64,000 bases of DNA from an uncultured Caryophanales bacterium. Its GTDB lineage: Bacteria > Bacillota_I > Bacilli_A > RFN20 > CAG-826. The DNA lies in contig CALELS010000013.1 of NCBI GenBank assembly GCA_937902735.1, positions 186,001-250,000 on the forward strand. The letters are read 5' to 3'. Below the pieces are notes generated by a model. That model ran no database searches. It saw nothing but the letters and a program-made list of their open reading frames with translations, and had not been told where the DNA came from. Each line of letters opens with the position of its first letter. Positions within the stretch are counted from its first letter, which is position 1. A program made the position numbers and the translations under genes. Below are positions 14,093 to 23,211 of this stretch, one piece after another.

Positions 14093-16333
14093 TTATTTAC
14101 GTCTTCTTTTCTTTTTTCCTTCAATTACTTCATGTGGTCTAGGATCAAATTCATTGTTACCAATGATATTCATATAGAACTGTTCAAGACTTACACCACT
14201 CTTTTCAATTTCTTCAACAGTTTTAACACATTCAATATGACCGTGTTTAATGATTGCAATACGGTCACAAAGTTTTTCAACAATATCAATTAAGTGAGAA
14301 GAGAAGAAAACAATGTTTCCTTCTTCGGCGTGTTTCTTCATGCACTCCTTAACTTGGAAAATGCTTGTTGGATCTAGACCAGTTAAAGGTTCATCTAGTA
14401 TCCATACTTTTGGATTATGTACAAGAGCAGAGATAATAGTAATCTTTTGTTTCATACCATGTGAATAGGTTTTAATCTTGTTATCGATTGAATCTTCAAG
14501 TTCAAATAGTTTGATATATTTTCCTAATCTTTCATCACGGTCTTCTTTACTTACTTCGTAAATATCAGCAATATAATTAAGGTATTCTCTACCTGTTAAT
14601 TTTTCATATAGAGCATAATGGTCTGGGACAAAGCCTATTTGACTCTTAGCGTATACTGGTTGAGATTTAACGTTATATCCACAGACAAAGATTTCACCAC
14701 TTGTGATTGGTTGAATACCTACAATTGATTTAATAATCGTAGATTTACCAGCACCATTAGGGCCTAAGAAACCAAATACTTCTCCAGCATGAACCTCAAG
14801 ATTTGCATCTTTGACTGAATAATATTTGTTTAGTCCATATCTTTTTGAGAAATTGACTAATTCGAGTTTAACTCCAACATTTCCTTCCATAGGTTCTTTT
14901 AAACTCCTTCCATTAAGTACACTTTTTAAAGCAAGTCGATCGATACGAATACCTTTAAGTTTTAAATGCAAAGCATAATGTCGATCAGCAATATCAAATC
15001 CAAGTTGATAAATAAACCACACCCCAAAACCAATTAGGATATACATTACAAAATATATAGCCTGGTAAACTGGGTGAAATACTAAATTGATTCCGAATAG
15101 GTTAAATGAGAATGAGATTCTAAATACATCATTAGCCCAAGTGCCTAATTTATCAGTAATAAACATCGAATTAATAAATAGATAGTCGGTTGAATGACCA
15201 AACGCTCCAAAGATTGGATTTAAGAATAAGATGATTAGGTAATATCCAGCAAACCATATTGTGGAATAAAAATATTGTTTCATCTTAGGTCTATCAAATT
15301 CATGAAGAGCAACACATAAGATTGGTAAGATACAAACAGTAGCATGGTTGTACCAGAACATAATAACATTTGGTTGAAGTACTGTTGCAGATGATGAATA
15401 GTCAGGCATCATCATAGCCATCACTGCACCAAAAACATTAATGAAATATGTAAAATAGAAGAGTTTCTTCCAATTAAATATCAAACATAGTGGAATAATA
15501 ATCATAGCCATATTACATAAGTGCCATGGCCATCTCCAAATAGACATCAATACGTCATAACGATAATAGGCTAAGAATACGATTGATGTACCAATGGAGA
15601 ATAACAACAACGAATAATGAATCTTGTCTTTGTGGGCTTTTCTTAAACCAAAATACATTCCAAATGGAATCAGTATCAAAAACAGATAAATGAATATTCG
15701 ATGATATGGTGATAAATCAATGATGTGATGGTTGATATTTCCTTTTCCAAAGAAGAATGCAGGAATTGATGCAGGCATTGTAATGAAATTAACAAGAAGT
15801 GAGAAAGCTGCAACTTCCGGATAGGAATGTTTTGAAATCCTAGTTTTTGCATCATTAATCCAGAAATGAAGACAAAGGGCTAAAGCAAAACCAATTTCAA
15901 CAGGAAGAGTGAAATATAGAATCGATATTTCTGCGTTTCCTTGAAGCATATTTAGCATTGGATATAAACCAATTGCAGAAAACAATAAGAATGGGGTGGC
16001 TAAAAATTTAATGAACCATTTTGCGGTCTTGAAATGGAAGAATGGTCTTAATAAAAGTATCAATAACCCCGTTATTTCAACCCAAATAGCTAAATTACCA
16101 ACAGTATTTAAGAATGGGGAAAGTGGCCCACCAAAATTATAGAAGTATTGATAGTTGTCCATTCTTGTTTGGACATCAACAAATGAGAAATATCTAAAGA
16201 AAAATAATCCGATTAAACTGAAAACCATTACTCTTTCAACTGCAATGTGTTTAGCTTTTGGAAAATTGAAACTAAATAGTAAGACTAATAATCCGAATAA
16301 TAGAAATGACGCTACTAAAATGAGATAGATCAT
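14093..16333 (-). CDS. YwaF-type membrane domain fused to ABC ATPase
   Basis: 746 residues with an unusual layout. Residues 1 to about 440 form a multi-helix membrane region; the stretch WPWHLCNMAMIIIPL and the following helices match the YwaF family (TIGR02206, integral membrane proteins of unknown function). Residues of about 475-745 are a complete ABC ATPase: Walker A GPNGAGKST, signature YSHGMKQK, Walker B VWILDEPLTGLD and an H-loop SSHLIDI. The downstream permease completes an exporter. The last residues are very basic (GKKKRRRK). A membrane-embedded sensor or substrate-presenting domain covalently tied to the motor is a reasonable inference. The gene is preceded by a leader with a structured element and a terminator-like hairpin. 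Confidence 0.85.
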   Translation of the reverse strand: MIYLILVASFLLFGLLVLLFSFNFPKAKHIAVERVMVFSLIGLFFFRYFSFVDVQTRMDNYQYFYNFGGPLSPFLNTVGNLAIWVEITGLLILLLRPFFHFKTAKWFIKFLATPFLLFSAIGLYPMLNMLQGNAEISILYFTLPVEIGFALALCLHFWINDAKTRISKHSYPEVAAFSLLVNFITMPASIPAFFFGKGNINHHIIDLSPYHRIFIYLFLILIPFGMYFGLRKAHKDKIHYSLLLFSIGTSIVFLAYYRYDVLMSIWRWPWHLCNMAMIIIPLCLIFNWKKLFYFTYFINVFGAVMAMMMPDYSSSATVLQPNVIMFWYNHATVCILPILCVALHEFDRPKMKQYFYSTIWFAGYYLIILFLNPIFGAFGHSTDYLFINSMFITDKLGTWANDVFRISFSFNLFGINLVFHPVYQAIYFVMYILIGFGVWFIYQLGFDIADRHYALHLKLKGIRIDRLALKSVLNGRSLKEPMEGNVGVKLELVNFSKRYGLNKYYSVKDANLEVHAGEVFGFLGPNGAGKSTIIKSIVGIQPITSGEIFVCGYNVKSQPVYAKSQIGFVPDHYALYEKLTGREYLNYIADIYEVSKEDRDERLGKYIKLFELEDSIDNKIKTYSHGMKQKITIISALVHNPKVWILDEPLTGLDPTSIFQVKECMKKHAEEGNIVFFSSHLIDIVEKLCDRIAIIKHGHIECVKTVEEIEKSGVSLEQFYMNIIGNNEFDPRPHEVIEGKKKRRRK

Positions 16334-16360
16334 AACGAAACTATTTTACTACTAATATAA

Positions 16361-16418
16361 AAATAATCAAAAAAAGATAACGAACTAACAAATTAATTTG
16401 TTCTTTCTGCTATCTTTT
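16361..16418 (-). terminator. terminator-like hairpin in the YwaF-ABC leader (attenuator candidate)
   Basis: On the minus strand AAAAGATA (16418-16411) pairs with TATCTTTT (16379-16372); inside lies the perfect palindrome AACAAATTAATTTGTT (16387-16402). A run of T with few interruptions follows (16375-16361). It sits between the leader element and the YwaF-ABC start, 28 bases before the ATG, so it could switch the operon off by early termination. Confidence 0.6.
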
Positions 16419-16428
16419 GATTGTTATA

Positions 16429-16487
16429 AATATATTATTTGTGAACCTACTCGGCAATTGAATAACCGAGCATCTGGGTTATATATT
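16429..16487 (-). promoter_or_regulatory. structured leader element upstream of YwaF-ABC (riboswitch-like candidate)
   Basis: Three nested stems can be drawn: AATATAT 16429-16435 with ATATATT 16481-16487; AACC 16444-16447 with GGTT 16477-16480; CTCGG 16450-16454 with CCGAG 16466-16470, separated by asymmetric internal loops. A possible promoter (TTGTTT-17-TATTTA, -10 at 16495-16490) would start the transcript at its outer edge. The ligand, if any, is unknown; I recognise no known class. Confidence 0.4.
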
Positions 16488-16513
16488 GCTAAATAGCGTA
16501 CAAATAACCATCA

Positions 16514-16538
16514 AACAAAAAAGGTAGCAAAGCTACCT
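16514..16538 (-). terminator. terminator of the fakBA operon
   Basis: AGGTAGC (16538-16532) and GCTACCT (16528-16522) on the minus strand form a 7-bp stem with a TTT loop followed by TTTTTTG. It is about 20 bases past the fakA stop. Confidence 0.9.
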
Positions 16539-16558
16539 AATTTTGTAATTGTTATTAA

Positions 16559-18238
16559 TTATTCAATAGCAATGTAGTAGTGATAAACACTTTGTCCACC
16601 ATCAACACCACCGACTTCGATATATGGATATCTTTTGCCAACAGTTTCAATGGCTTTTTCACGATCTTTTTCGTCAAGATCTTTACCAAAGATGAATGTA
16701 ATAACTTGTTTATCTTTGATGTTTTTAACTTTACGGAAGATTGTGTTTAAACAATTGGTTTTGGAACGGCTTGATGCAACCAATTTTCCATCAAGAATTC
16801 CAATGTAATCACCTTTTTTGACAACAACATTGTTAATAACGGCGTTGCGTGTTGCAATAGTAACTTCAGCAGAATTTACATTACGAATTGATTCATTAAA
16901 GTTACCTAAGATGATTGTGAGGTCATCACTTGAATAATCAAGCATTGTAAGAGCACTGAAGCATTGTGGAATTGAGGTTGACATAACAACTTCAATATGG
17001 GCTCCTTTATAGAGCTTGGCAGCTTGTTTTGCAGCCATAACAATGTTCTTGTTATTTGGGAAGACAATAATATTGTCTGCATCTAAACTCTTAAATGCAC
17101 GAATGAAGTCTTCGGTAGATGGGTTCATGGTTTGAGCACCATCAACAATATAGTCAACACCGAAAGCTTCAAATTGTTCTTTGATACCAGCGCCTTGAGC
17201 AACTGCTACAACAGCATATTTCTTATGTTCTTTGTGACGTTTTGCTTCAAGTTCTTCATCATCCATTGTTTCATTATGTTGAAGAGACATATTCTCAACC
17301 TTAATGGTTAAGAATTCACCATAATCTCTCATATGATCAAGGACTTTACCAGGATCTTTTGTATGAACATGAACTTTTACGATTGAATCATCCTTTAAAG
17401 CAACAATTGAATCACCTTTAATATCATCACCTTCTAAAACATCAATTACTGTTTGGATATCAAATTTTTCAATATCAACTTTCGATGATTGAAGGCGAAG
17501 AATGAATTCGGTGCAATAACCAAATTGAATTACATCATCTGGTCCAAAAGCACTAAAATCAATACTAGTATTGGATTGCTGCGTAACTTCTTGACTTGTG
17601 GTGATTTCAGCTTCAACTTTTTCACCATCAAGAAGTCTAACCATGCCTTTAACGATATAGACATAACCACAACCACCAGAGTCAATAACATCAGCTTCTT
17701 TTAATACTGGAAGTAAGTTCTTTGTATTAGCAAGTGTTTTGATAGCTTGTTTTAAATGGAGTTCATAGAACTCATTGATTGTTGAATCCGGTTTTAAACC
17801 TTTTTCTGCAGCTTCTGTAGCTTCACGAAAAACGGTTAAGATTGTACCTTCAACTGGAGTGACAACTGCTCCATAAGCCTGCTTAACACCAACTTTATAT
17901 GCTTGAGCAAGTTCGGCTGCAGTAACTTCGCTTTTTCCTGCTAAACCTTTACAAATACCTCTAAAGATTTGCGAAAGAATAACACCAGAGTTACCACGAG
18001 CTCCTAAAAGCATGCCGCTTGATAATGTTTTTGCAACTACACCGATATTTGTTTCTTCGGATTTGCCAATTGCAGCAACACCATTTTCGATAGTGCGGCA
18101 CATATTTGTGCCAGTATCACCATCTGGAACAGGGAAAACATTTAGATTATCAACTTCTTCGTAGTTGTTTCTTAAATTGATAGCACCTGCGCTAACAAGT
18201 TTTTTCCATTGTTCACCATTAAGTGTTTTTAAAATCAT
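16559..18238 (-). CDS. fakA: fatty acid kinase ATP-binding subunit FakA (YloV/DAK2 family)
   Basis: 559 residues, the usual length. The N-terminal DhaL-like domain (1 to about 200) has NVFPVPDGDTGTNM, whose Asp residues hold Mg-ATP, and SGMLLGARGNSGVILSQ; a middle domain and a C-terminal EDD-like domain follow. FakA phosphorylates fatty acids presented by FakB; the acyl-phosphate feeds phospholipid synthesis through PlsX/PlsY. The gene starts two bases after fakB, with its GGAG site inside the end of fakB, so the subunits are translated in step. Exogenous fatty acid use is thus expected for this organism. Confidence 0.92.
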   Translation of the reverse strand: MILKTLNGEQWKKLVSAGAINLRNNYEEVDNLNVFPVPDGDTGTNMCRTIENGVAAIGKSEETNIGVVAKTLSSGMLLGARGNSGVILSQIFRGICKGLAGKSEVTAAELAQAYKVGVKQAYGAVVTPVEGTILTVFREATEAAEKGLKPDSTINEFYELHLKQAIKTLANTKNLLPVLKEADVIDSGGCGYVYIVKGMVRLLDGEKVEAEITTSQEVTQQSNTSIDFSAFGPDDVIQFGYCTEFILRLQSSKVDIEKFDIQTVIDVLEGDDIKGDSIVALKDDSIVKVHVHTKDPGKVLDHMRDYGEFLTIKVENMSLQHNETMDDEELEAKRHKEHKKYAVVAVAQGAGIKEQFEAFGVDYIVDGAQTMNPSTEDFIRAFKSLDADNIIVFPNNKNIVMAAKQAAKLYKGAHIEVVMSTSIPQCFSALTMLDYSSDDLTIILGNFNESIRNVNSAEVTIATRNAVINNVVVKKGDYIGILDGKLVASSRSKTNCLNTIFRKVKNIKDKQVITFIFGKDLDEKDREKAIETVGKRYPYIEVGGVDGGQSVYHYYIAIE

Positions 18239-18240
18239 AA

Positions 18241-19149
18241 TTATTCTCCAACAACTGTGACTTTTTCACCTACAAAGTAGAGAGCGATTGTTCCTTTACC
18301 AGTTGTACCGCCAATGATTGGTCCCATCGGAACAACTTTAATTTCTTTGAATGGGACTTCTTCTTTTATTTTGCTAACTAAAAGTTCTAAGTCTTCTTGT
18401 TTACATTCAGCATCAGAAATCCAGCATACTTGTTCTTCAGGTTTAACAACTTCAGCTTTGGTCATTTCAACAAGTCTTAATAAAGCATTACGACGACCTT
18501 TAACTTTTTCGATAGCATAGTTGTTACCAATAGCATCAGAAATAAGTATTGGTTTCAAACCAAATAAGTTACCAAAGAAAGCTTTCGAAGCTTTTACACG
18601 ACCAGCTCTTTTTAATGTGTCGAGGTTTTCAACTGTAGCAAGTTGATGATATCTAAGTTTGTTTTCTTCAAAATAAGTAGCAATTTCACCAATTGTCTTA
18701 CCAGCATCACGCATATCAGCAGCATGCATGAGCATTAAACCTTGGCCAACACAAGCACAAAGAGAATCAACCATAAACATTTTTTGGTTTGGATATTTCT
18801 TTGAATATTTTTCAGCAACAAGTCTACGAGCGAGTTGGATTGAAGCTGAAAGTGCGCTTGAGCAGCTAATGTAGAGGATATCTTCGCCTTTGGCTAAATG
18901 TCTTTCGAACACTAAGTCAAATTCTTGTTCGGTAACTTGGCTTGTGAAGACACGTGTTCCTCCAGCTAACATATCAAAGTAATCGGCATGGGAGATATCT
19001 TCCCAATCAAGGGAAGCATAGATTTCATGTTCTTTCTTTTCTTTGTCAGTCCATGAAACTCTCATGCGGCAGTAATCAATATCACGGTTTTTGCGGATTT
19101 CAGGGGTGAGATCACATGTGGAATCACCAATGATTGCAATTTTGTTCAT
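18241..19149 (-). CDS. fakB: fatty acid-binding subunit FakB (DegV family)
   Basis: 302 residues. DegV fold with IIGDSTCDLT near the N-terminus, FTSQVTEQEF, ISCSSALSAS (fatty acid carboxylate-binding Ser region), VDSLCACVGQG, LDTLKRAGRV and KPIL. It carries the fatty acid in a buried tunnel and offers it to FakA encoded two bases downstream. The start is fixed by AAAGAAGG about nine bases upstream. The promoter region is shared with the divergent tetR gene, so the regulator may control both directions. FakB paralogues differ in chain preference, which cannot be read here. Confidence 0.9.
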   Translation of the reverse strand: MNKIAIIGDSTCDLTPEIRKNRDIDYCRMRVSWTDKEKKEHEIYASLDWEDISHADYFDMLAGGTRVFTSQVTEQEFDLVFERHLAKGEDILYISCSSALSASIQLARRLVAEKYSKKYPNQKMFMVDSLCACVGQGLMLMHAADMRDAGKTIGEIATYFEENKLRYHQLATVENLDTLKRAGRVKASKAFFGNLFGLKPILISDAIGNNYAIEKVKGRRNALLRLVEMTKAEVVKPEEQVCWISDAECKQEDLELLVSKIKEEVPFKEIKVVPMGPIIGGTTGKGTIALYFVGEKVTVVGE

Positions 19150-19295
19150 TATTTAAACCTTCTTTCTTGTTTTCCTTCTCGAAAACAGCGAGTAAAACTA
19201 TATATATAAAATATAAAGTAGGCAATAGACAATACTTAGCATTTGCCAATAAAACGACATTTTTGCTATAATGCCTATTATCGAGGTATCTAAAT
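19150..19295. promoter_or_regulatory. divergent promoter region fakB / tetR
   Basis: Plus strand: -35 TTGCCA (19243-19248), 18-base spacer, -10 TATAAT (19267-19272) for tetR. Minus strand: TTGTCT followed at 17 bases by TTATAT for fakB. GGCAA (19221-19225) and TTGCC (19243-19247) form an inverted pair across the middle and overlap the tetR -35, a possible operator. Confidence 0.55.
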
Positions 19296-19856
19296 ATGGA
19301 AGATCTTAGAGTTAGGAAAACAAAGAGCAATATTGAGAACGCTACGATGCAATTAATCGAGGAAAAAGGATTCTCAAACGTTCGTATGGTAGATATTGCA
19401 GAAAGAGCAATGGTGAATAGAAACACTATATATCTTCATTATGAATCAAAAGAAGAGATCATCATTTCAATAGTTGATAATAACTTCTCAAGCGCGTGGG
19501 AAGGCATGAACATAGAACAAATCAAAGGATTAAAACCTAATCGAAAAAATCTAAATCTTATCTTTAATAATTTGTTCAATGCTTTGAATGAAAATATTGA
19601 ATTATTTAGAATCATCCTTACTGATAACTCATTATCTGGATATTTAGATAAAAGAATTTTAAAAATTAGAAACGCTGTTCAGGAAACCCTTAAACCTACT
19701 AAGAGAAATCAAATTGGTATAGAATACTTGGTGCAAGGAATCTATGGCGTTATCAAAAAATGGATCATATATGATGTTGGTACTATTGAAGAAAACGCCA
19801 AAATCCTAACAGAATTCACTTATATGAATCTTCATTATTTATATTTAACGAGGTAA
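19296..19856 (+). CDS. TetR-family transcriptional regulator
   Basis: 186 residues. The N-terminal helix-turn-helix is clear: IENATMQLIEEKGFSNVRMV then DIAERAMVNRNTIYLHYESK (about residues 13-53). The C-terminal ligand domain is diverged, as usual. GAGG precedes the ATG by nine bases. It leads an operon with a PAP2 phosphatase and a phosphodiesterase and is divergent from fakBA, which suggests a lipid-related ligand and control of both transcripts; this is inference. Confidence 0.88.
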   Translation: MEDLRVRKTKSNIENATMQLIEEKGFSNVRMVDIAERAMVNRNTIYLHYESKEEIIISIVDNNFSSAWEGMNIEQIKGLKPNRKNLNLIFNNLFNALNENIELFRIILTDNSLSGYLDKRILKIRNAVQETLKPTKRNQIGIEYLVQGIYGVIKKWIIYDVGTIEENAKILTEFTYMNLHYLYLTR

Positions 19857-19865
19857 TACGTAATT

Positions 19866-20828
19866 ATGACTAATATTAGAAAAACATTTCATCTTCGTGA
19901 AGTAACTATAGCTTTTGTCATTACTATTGCTGCACTTCTTTCTGGTTTATTTCTAGATTGGAGTGTTACTAACCAATTGTTCAATCCAACAAATGTAAGT
20001 TGGTATGGAATTATCTTTAGTGGAATTGGTGAACTTCCTGTAATTATTGCTCTATATGTTTCAGGAGCAGGATTAATTATCGCTAGAAGAAGAAAACCTA
20101 TTTGGTTACAAGTAATTATGTTTATTTGTGCAATCGGAGCATTCTTATTCGCTCTATATTATTGCTACGATACATTTACTGATTTAGCTAAATTTAAACA
20201 AACAGAGGATTACTCAACACTTATTAAGATACTTGGGGTTTTATTCTCTTTATTTATGGGTGCAGCAGTATTGTTACCTATGTTCCTACTTTCAAAAAAA
20301 TTTGATAAAGAGATACTTTTGAAAGTATCAATTATCTTATTCTTCTCAATTGTAACAGTTGTCTTATGTGGTCAATTCTTGAAATATTTTGTTGGAAGAG
20401 AAAGACCTTTTAGCGCATATCATAACGAAGATTCTTATTCTCATTATGATTCGCTTTGGTCAATTCACCCATTCCGTGCGTTGTGCTTAAAATTCCACAT
20501 TGGACCTTATTCATTTAATGAAGGTGATAAAACAGATTATTTCAAATCATTCCCAAGTGGACATTCAATGTATGCAGCGTTTGGAATGCTTTTATACCCA
20601 TTATTAACATTGTTAAATCCTAAAACAAAAGAATGTCGTCCTTTACAAATTTCAATGTTTTATTTGGGACTTGTTTGGACATTAATTGTTACATCTTCAA
20701 GAATTGTTGCAGGATATCACTATTTAACTGATGTCTCTTCAGGAACACTTCTGACACTTACAGTTTCTTTAATAGCAATCATTGTTATCTCAAAGATTAT
20801 CAAGGACAAAAAACTACTAACTGATTAA
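19866..20828 (+). CDS. PAP2-family membrane phosphatase
   Basis: 320 residues, six or more membrane helices. The three PAP2 motifs are intact: KYFVGRERP near 173-181, PSGH near 230-233 and SRIVAGYHYLTD near 277-288 with the nucleophilic His. Family members remove phosphate from phosphatidic acid, phosphatidylglycerol phosphate or undecaprenyl pyrophosphate at the outer membrane face. It starts nine bases after tetR, with GAGG just before the tetR stop, and is followed after two bases by a second phosphatase-like gene. The lipid context with fakBA favours a phospholipid substrate, but the sequence does not decide this. Confidence 0.88.
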   Translation: MTNIRKTFHLREVTIAFVITIAALLSGLFLDWSVTNQLFNPTNVSWYGIIFSGIGELPVIIALYVSGAGLIIARRRKPIWLQVIMFICAIGAFLFALYYCYDTFTDLAKFKQTEDYSTLIKILGVLFSLFMGAAVLLPMFLLSKKFDKEILLKVSIILFFSIVTVVLCGQFLKYFVGRERPFSAYHNEDSYSHYDSLWSIHPFRALCLKFHIGPYSFNEGDKTDYFKSFPSGHSMYAAFGMLLYPLLTLLNPKTKECRPLQISMFYLGLVWTLIVTSSRIVAGYHYLTDVSSGTLLTLTVSLIAIIVISKIIKDKKLLTD

Positions 20829-20830
20829 AG

Positions 20831-21937
20831 ATGTATAAGCCAGATTTTAATAATTCAATAACAAACTTCTCAAATTCAATTTTGAAGAGATTTAATGTTG
20901 ATACTTATCATCCTTCAATTAAAAAGATTGATGATTTAATCAAAAATAAGAAAAAGATAGTTGTATTCTTGTTTGATGGAATTGGAGACAATATTCTTAA
21001 ACTTCACTTAAATGAAAAATCATATTTAAGAAGCCATGTAGTACACACAATGGATGCAACATTTCCTCCTACAACTGTTGCTTCTACCAATTCTCTATTA
21101 AGTGGAAAATTCCCAATCGAAAATGGATGGATTGGTTGGTCACAGTATTTCAAAGATTATAACCGTAATGTCGCAGTATTTTGGAACACCGATGATGATA
21201 CAGATGAATATTTAGGAAAAGAATCTATTATTCGTAAATATGCTTCATATGAAAGAATTGATAGTCTAATTAATAAAGTAAATAAAAAGAATATTGCAAA
21301 AGCTATTTTTGGTCATCCAATTGACAGTAGAGATAAGAGAGTTAGATTCTTAAACAAATTTATTAATCGCGCTTTTGCGTCCGCCGATTCAAAAGAACAA
21401 TCCTTCATTTATGCTTATTGGAATAAACCTGATTCAATCTTGCATGTAAAAGGCACTAAGAGTGAACGTGTTCACAACAACATTTTAAAGATACAGAAAT
21501 TACTTAAATATAATGCAAAAAAACACCCAGAAGTCGCCTATTTTGTTATTGCGGACCATGGATTAATAGATGTTGATTATCTTTCTCTTTCATCTCATCC
21601 TGATTTAGTAGAAACACTTGTTAGATATCCATCTTTTGAATCAAGAACATCAAACTTCTTTGTCAAAGATGGAAAGAAAGAAGTGTTTAGTAAACTATTC
21701 AAAGAATATTTTGGAAAATATTTTGAACTATACACAAAAGAAGAAGTGTTCGAAAACCATATGTTTGGAGAAGGTACTCCACATAAAATGGCTAATGAAT
21801 TTATCGGTGATTTTATCGCAGTTGCCATCGATAAATATTGTTTATCTATGAATGATTATCCTCATAAATTAAAAGCCCACCATGCTGGCGGGACTAAAGA
21901 AGAATTTTTAATTGATGTAATGTATTTTGGGGATTAA
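20831..21937 (+). CDS. alkaline phosphatase-superfamily phosphodiesterase
   Basis: 368 residues without signal peptide. VVFLFDGIGDN near 40-50 supplies the first metal ligand, TFPPTTVASTNSLLSGKFP contains the catalytic Thr, and VIADHGLIDVDYLS gives the second metal site; AHHAGG near the C-terminus supplies the last His ligand. This is the type I phosphodiesterase/nucleotide pyrophosphatase fold. Members cleave phosphodiesters of nucleotides or lipids. It is the third gene of the tetR operon, and its stop directly abuts the stop of the convergent rarA with no base between. Confidence 0.82.
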   Translation: MYKPDFNNSITNFSNSILKRFNVDTYHPSIKKIDDLIKNKKKIVVFLFDGIGDNILKLHLNEKSYLRSHVVHTMDATFPPTTVASTNSLLSGKFPIENGWIGWSQYFKDYNRNVAVFWNTDDDTDEYLGKESIIRKYASYERIDSLINKVNKKNIAKAIFGHPIDSRDKRVRFLNKFINRAFASADSKEQSFIYAYWNKPDSILHVKGTKSERVHNNILKIQKLLKYNAKKHPEVAYFVIADHGLIDVDYLSLSSHPDLVETLVRYPSFESRTSNFFVKDGKKEVFSKLFKEYFGKYFELYTKEEVFENHMFGEGTPHKMANEFIGDFIAVAIDKYCLSMNDYPHKLKAHHAGGTKEEFLIDVMYFGD

Positions 21938-23176
21938 TTATTTCTTAATCCTATCCCAATATTCCTTGGCAGCTTGTTCTACCTTATTCTCTCCATAAAT
22001 ATAATATTTAGCATCCTTAATATCATCAGGCAAATATTGTTGCTTTACATAATGATTTTTAAAGTCATGAGGATAGAGATAATTCTGTCCTTTTATTTTT
22101 GCATCTTCACCATCAAAATGAGTGTTTTGAAGTTGTCTTGGGACACTATTGCCTTTACCGGAATTAATATCAGCTAATGCTCTATCATAAGCCATATATG
22201 CAGAATTTGATTTAGGAGCGGTTGCAATTAGAATTGTCGCATTTACCAAAGGTAATCTAGCTTCAGGCATACCAAGTTGTAATGCTGAATCTACACATGC
22301 TTTAACAATTGGAATTAGTTGAGGATAAGCAAGACCAACGTCTTCACTTACAGAGCAAAGAAGCCTTCTACTTGCCGCAACAATATCACCTGTCTCAAGT
22401 AACTTAGCAAGATAGAATGTAGCAGCATCTGGATCACTACCTCTAAGTGATTTCATGAAAGCAGATAGATTATCGAAGTGTTTATCTTCACTTCTATCGT
22501 AAGAAATATTGGCTTTGATGATTAGATTATCAACCATTATAGAAGTAATCTTAGTTTCATTTTTCTTAAGTGAATTAAGCAAGAAATCAAAATTATTAAC
22601 AGCCTTACGCATGTCTCCATTGCTACTAGTAGCAAGTTTCAATAATGCTTCATTTTCAAATGTAACACCAACCTTCTTAGCAATCTTCTTTAAACCTAAA
22701 GATATTTCATCAATCGATAAAGCTTTAAATTCGAAGACAACACATCTAGAAATTAATGCAGGATAAATGTAGAAATAAGGATTTTCAGTAGTAGATGCAA
22801 TTAAGGTAATATCACCAGATTCAACAAATTCAAGCAGGCTCTGCTGTTGTTTTTTGTTTAAATATTGAATTTCATCGAGATATAGAAGAAGTCCATTTTG
22901 ATTTAAAACAGAATCAATTTCTCCAATAACTTTTTTAATATCGTCAGTAGATGCTTGAGTGCCATTTAACTTAAATAAAGTCATATTAGCGTTAGTTGCA
23001 ATGATATTAGCAACCGTTGTCTTTCCAATGCCTGGAGGACCATAAAAAATCATGTTTGGTACATGGTTCTTATTAATGACTTTACGAAATACACTATCCT
23101 TAGATAATAGATGACTTTGGCCAACAACATCATCCAAAGATGTAGGTCTTAATAAATCTGCAAGTGGTTTATCCAT
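21938..23176 (-). CDS. rarA: replication-associated recombination protein RarA (MgsA)
   Basis: 412 residues. AAA+ clamp-loader-like ATPase: PLADLLRPTSLDDVVGQSHL, Walker A GPPGIGKTTVANIIA, Walker B LYLDEIQYLN, sensor 1 STTENP and arginine-finger SRC regions, then the tetramerisation domain with YDRSEDKHFD and SLRGSDPDAATFYLAKLL. It acts at stalled replication forks together with SSB and recombination proteins. The gene stands alone. The start is leaderless: -10 TATCAT ends six bases before the ATG. Confidence 0.93.
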   Translation of the reverse strand: MDKPLADLLRPTSLDDVVGQSHLLSKDSVFRKVINKNHVPNMIFYGPPGIGKTTVANIIATNANMTLFKLNGTQASTDDIKKVIGEIDSVLNQNGLLLYLDEIQYLNKKQQQSLLEFVESGDITLIASTTENPYFYIYPALISRCVVFEFKALSIDEISLGLKKIAKKVGVTFENEALLKLATSSNGDMRKAVNNFDFLLNSLKKNETKITSIMVDNLIIKANISYDRSEDKHFDNLSAFMKSLRGSDPDAATFYLAKLLETGDIVAASRRLLCSVSEDVGLAYPQLIPIVKACVDSALQLGMPEARLPLVNATILIATAPKSNSAYMAYDRALADINSGKGNSVPRQLQNTHFDGEDAKIKGQNYLYPHDFKNHYVKQQYLPDDIKDAKYYIYGENKVEQAAKEYWDRIKK

Positions 23177-23182
23177 AAATTA

Positions 23183-23211
23183 ATGATAGTTTATAACTGT
23201 CATTAAATCAA
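23183..23211 (-). promoter_or_regulatory. rarA promoter (leaderless)
   Basis: -35 TTGATT (23211-23206), 17-base spacer, -10 TATCAT (23188-23183), then six bases to the ATG. The predicted start of transcription is the A of the start codon. Confidence 0.7.
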
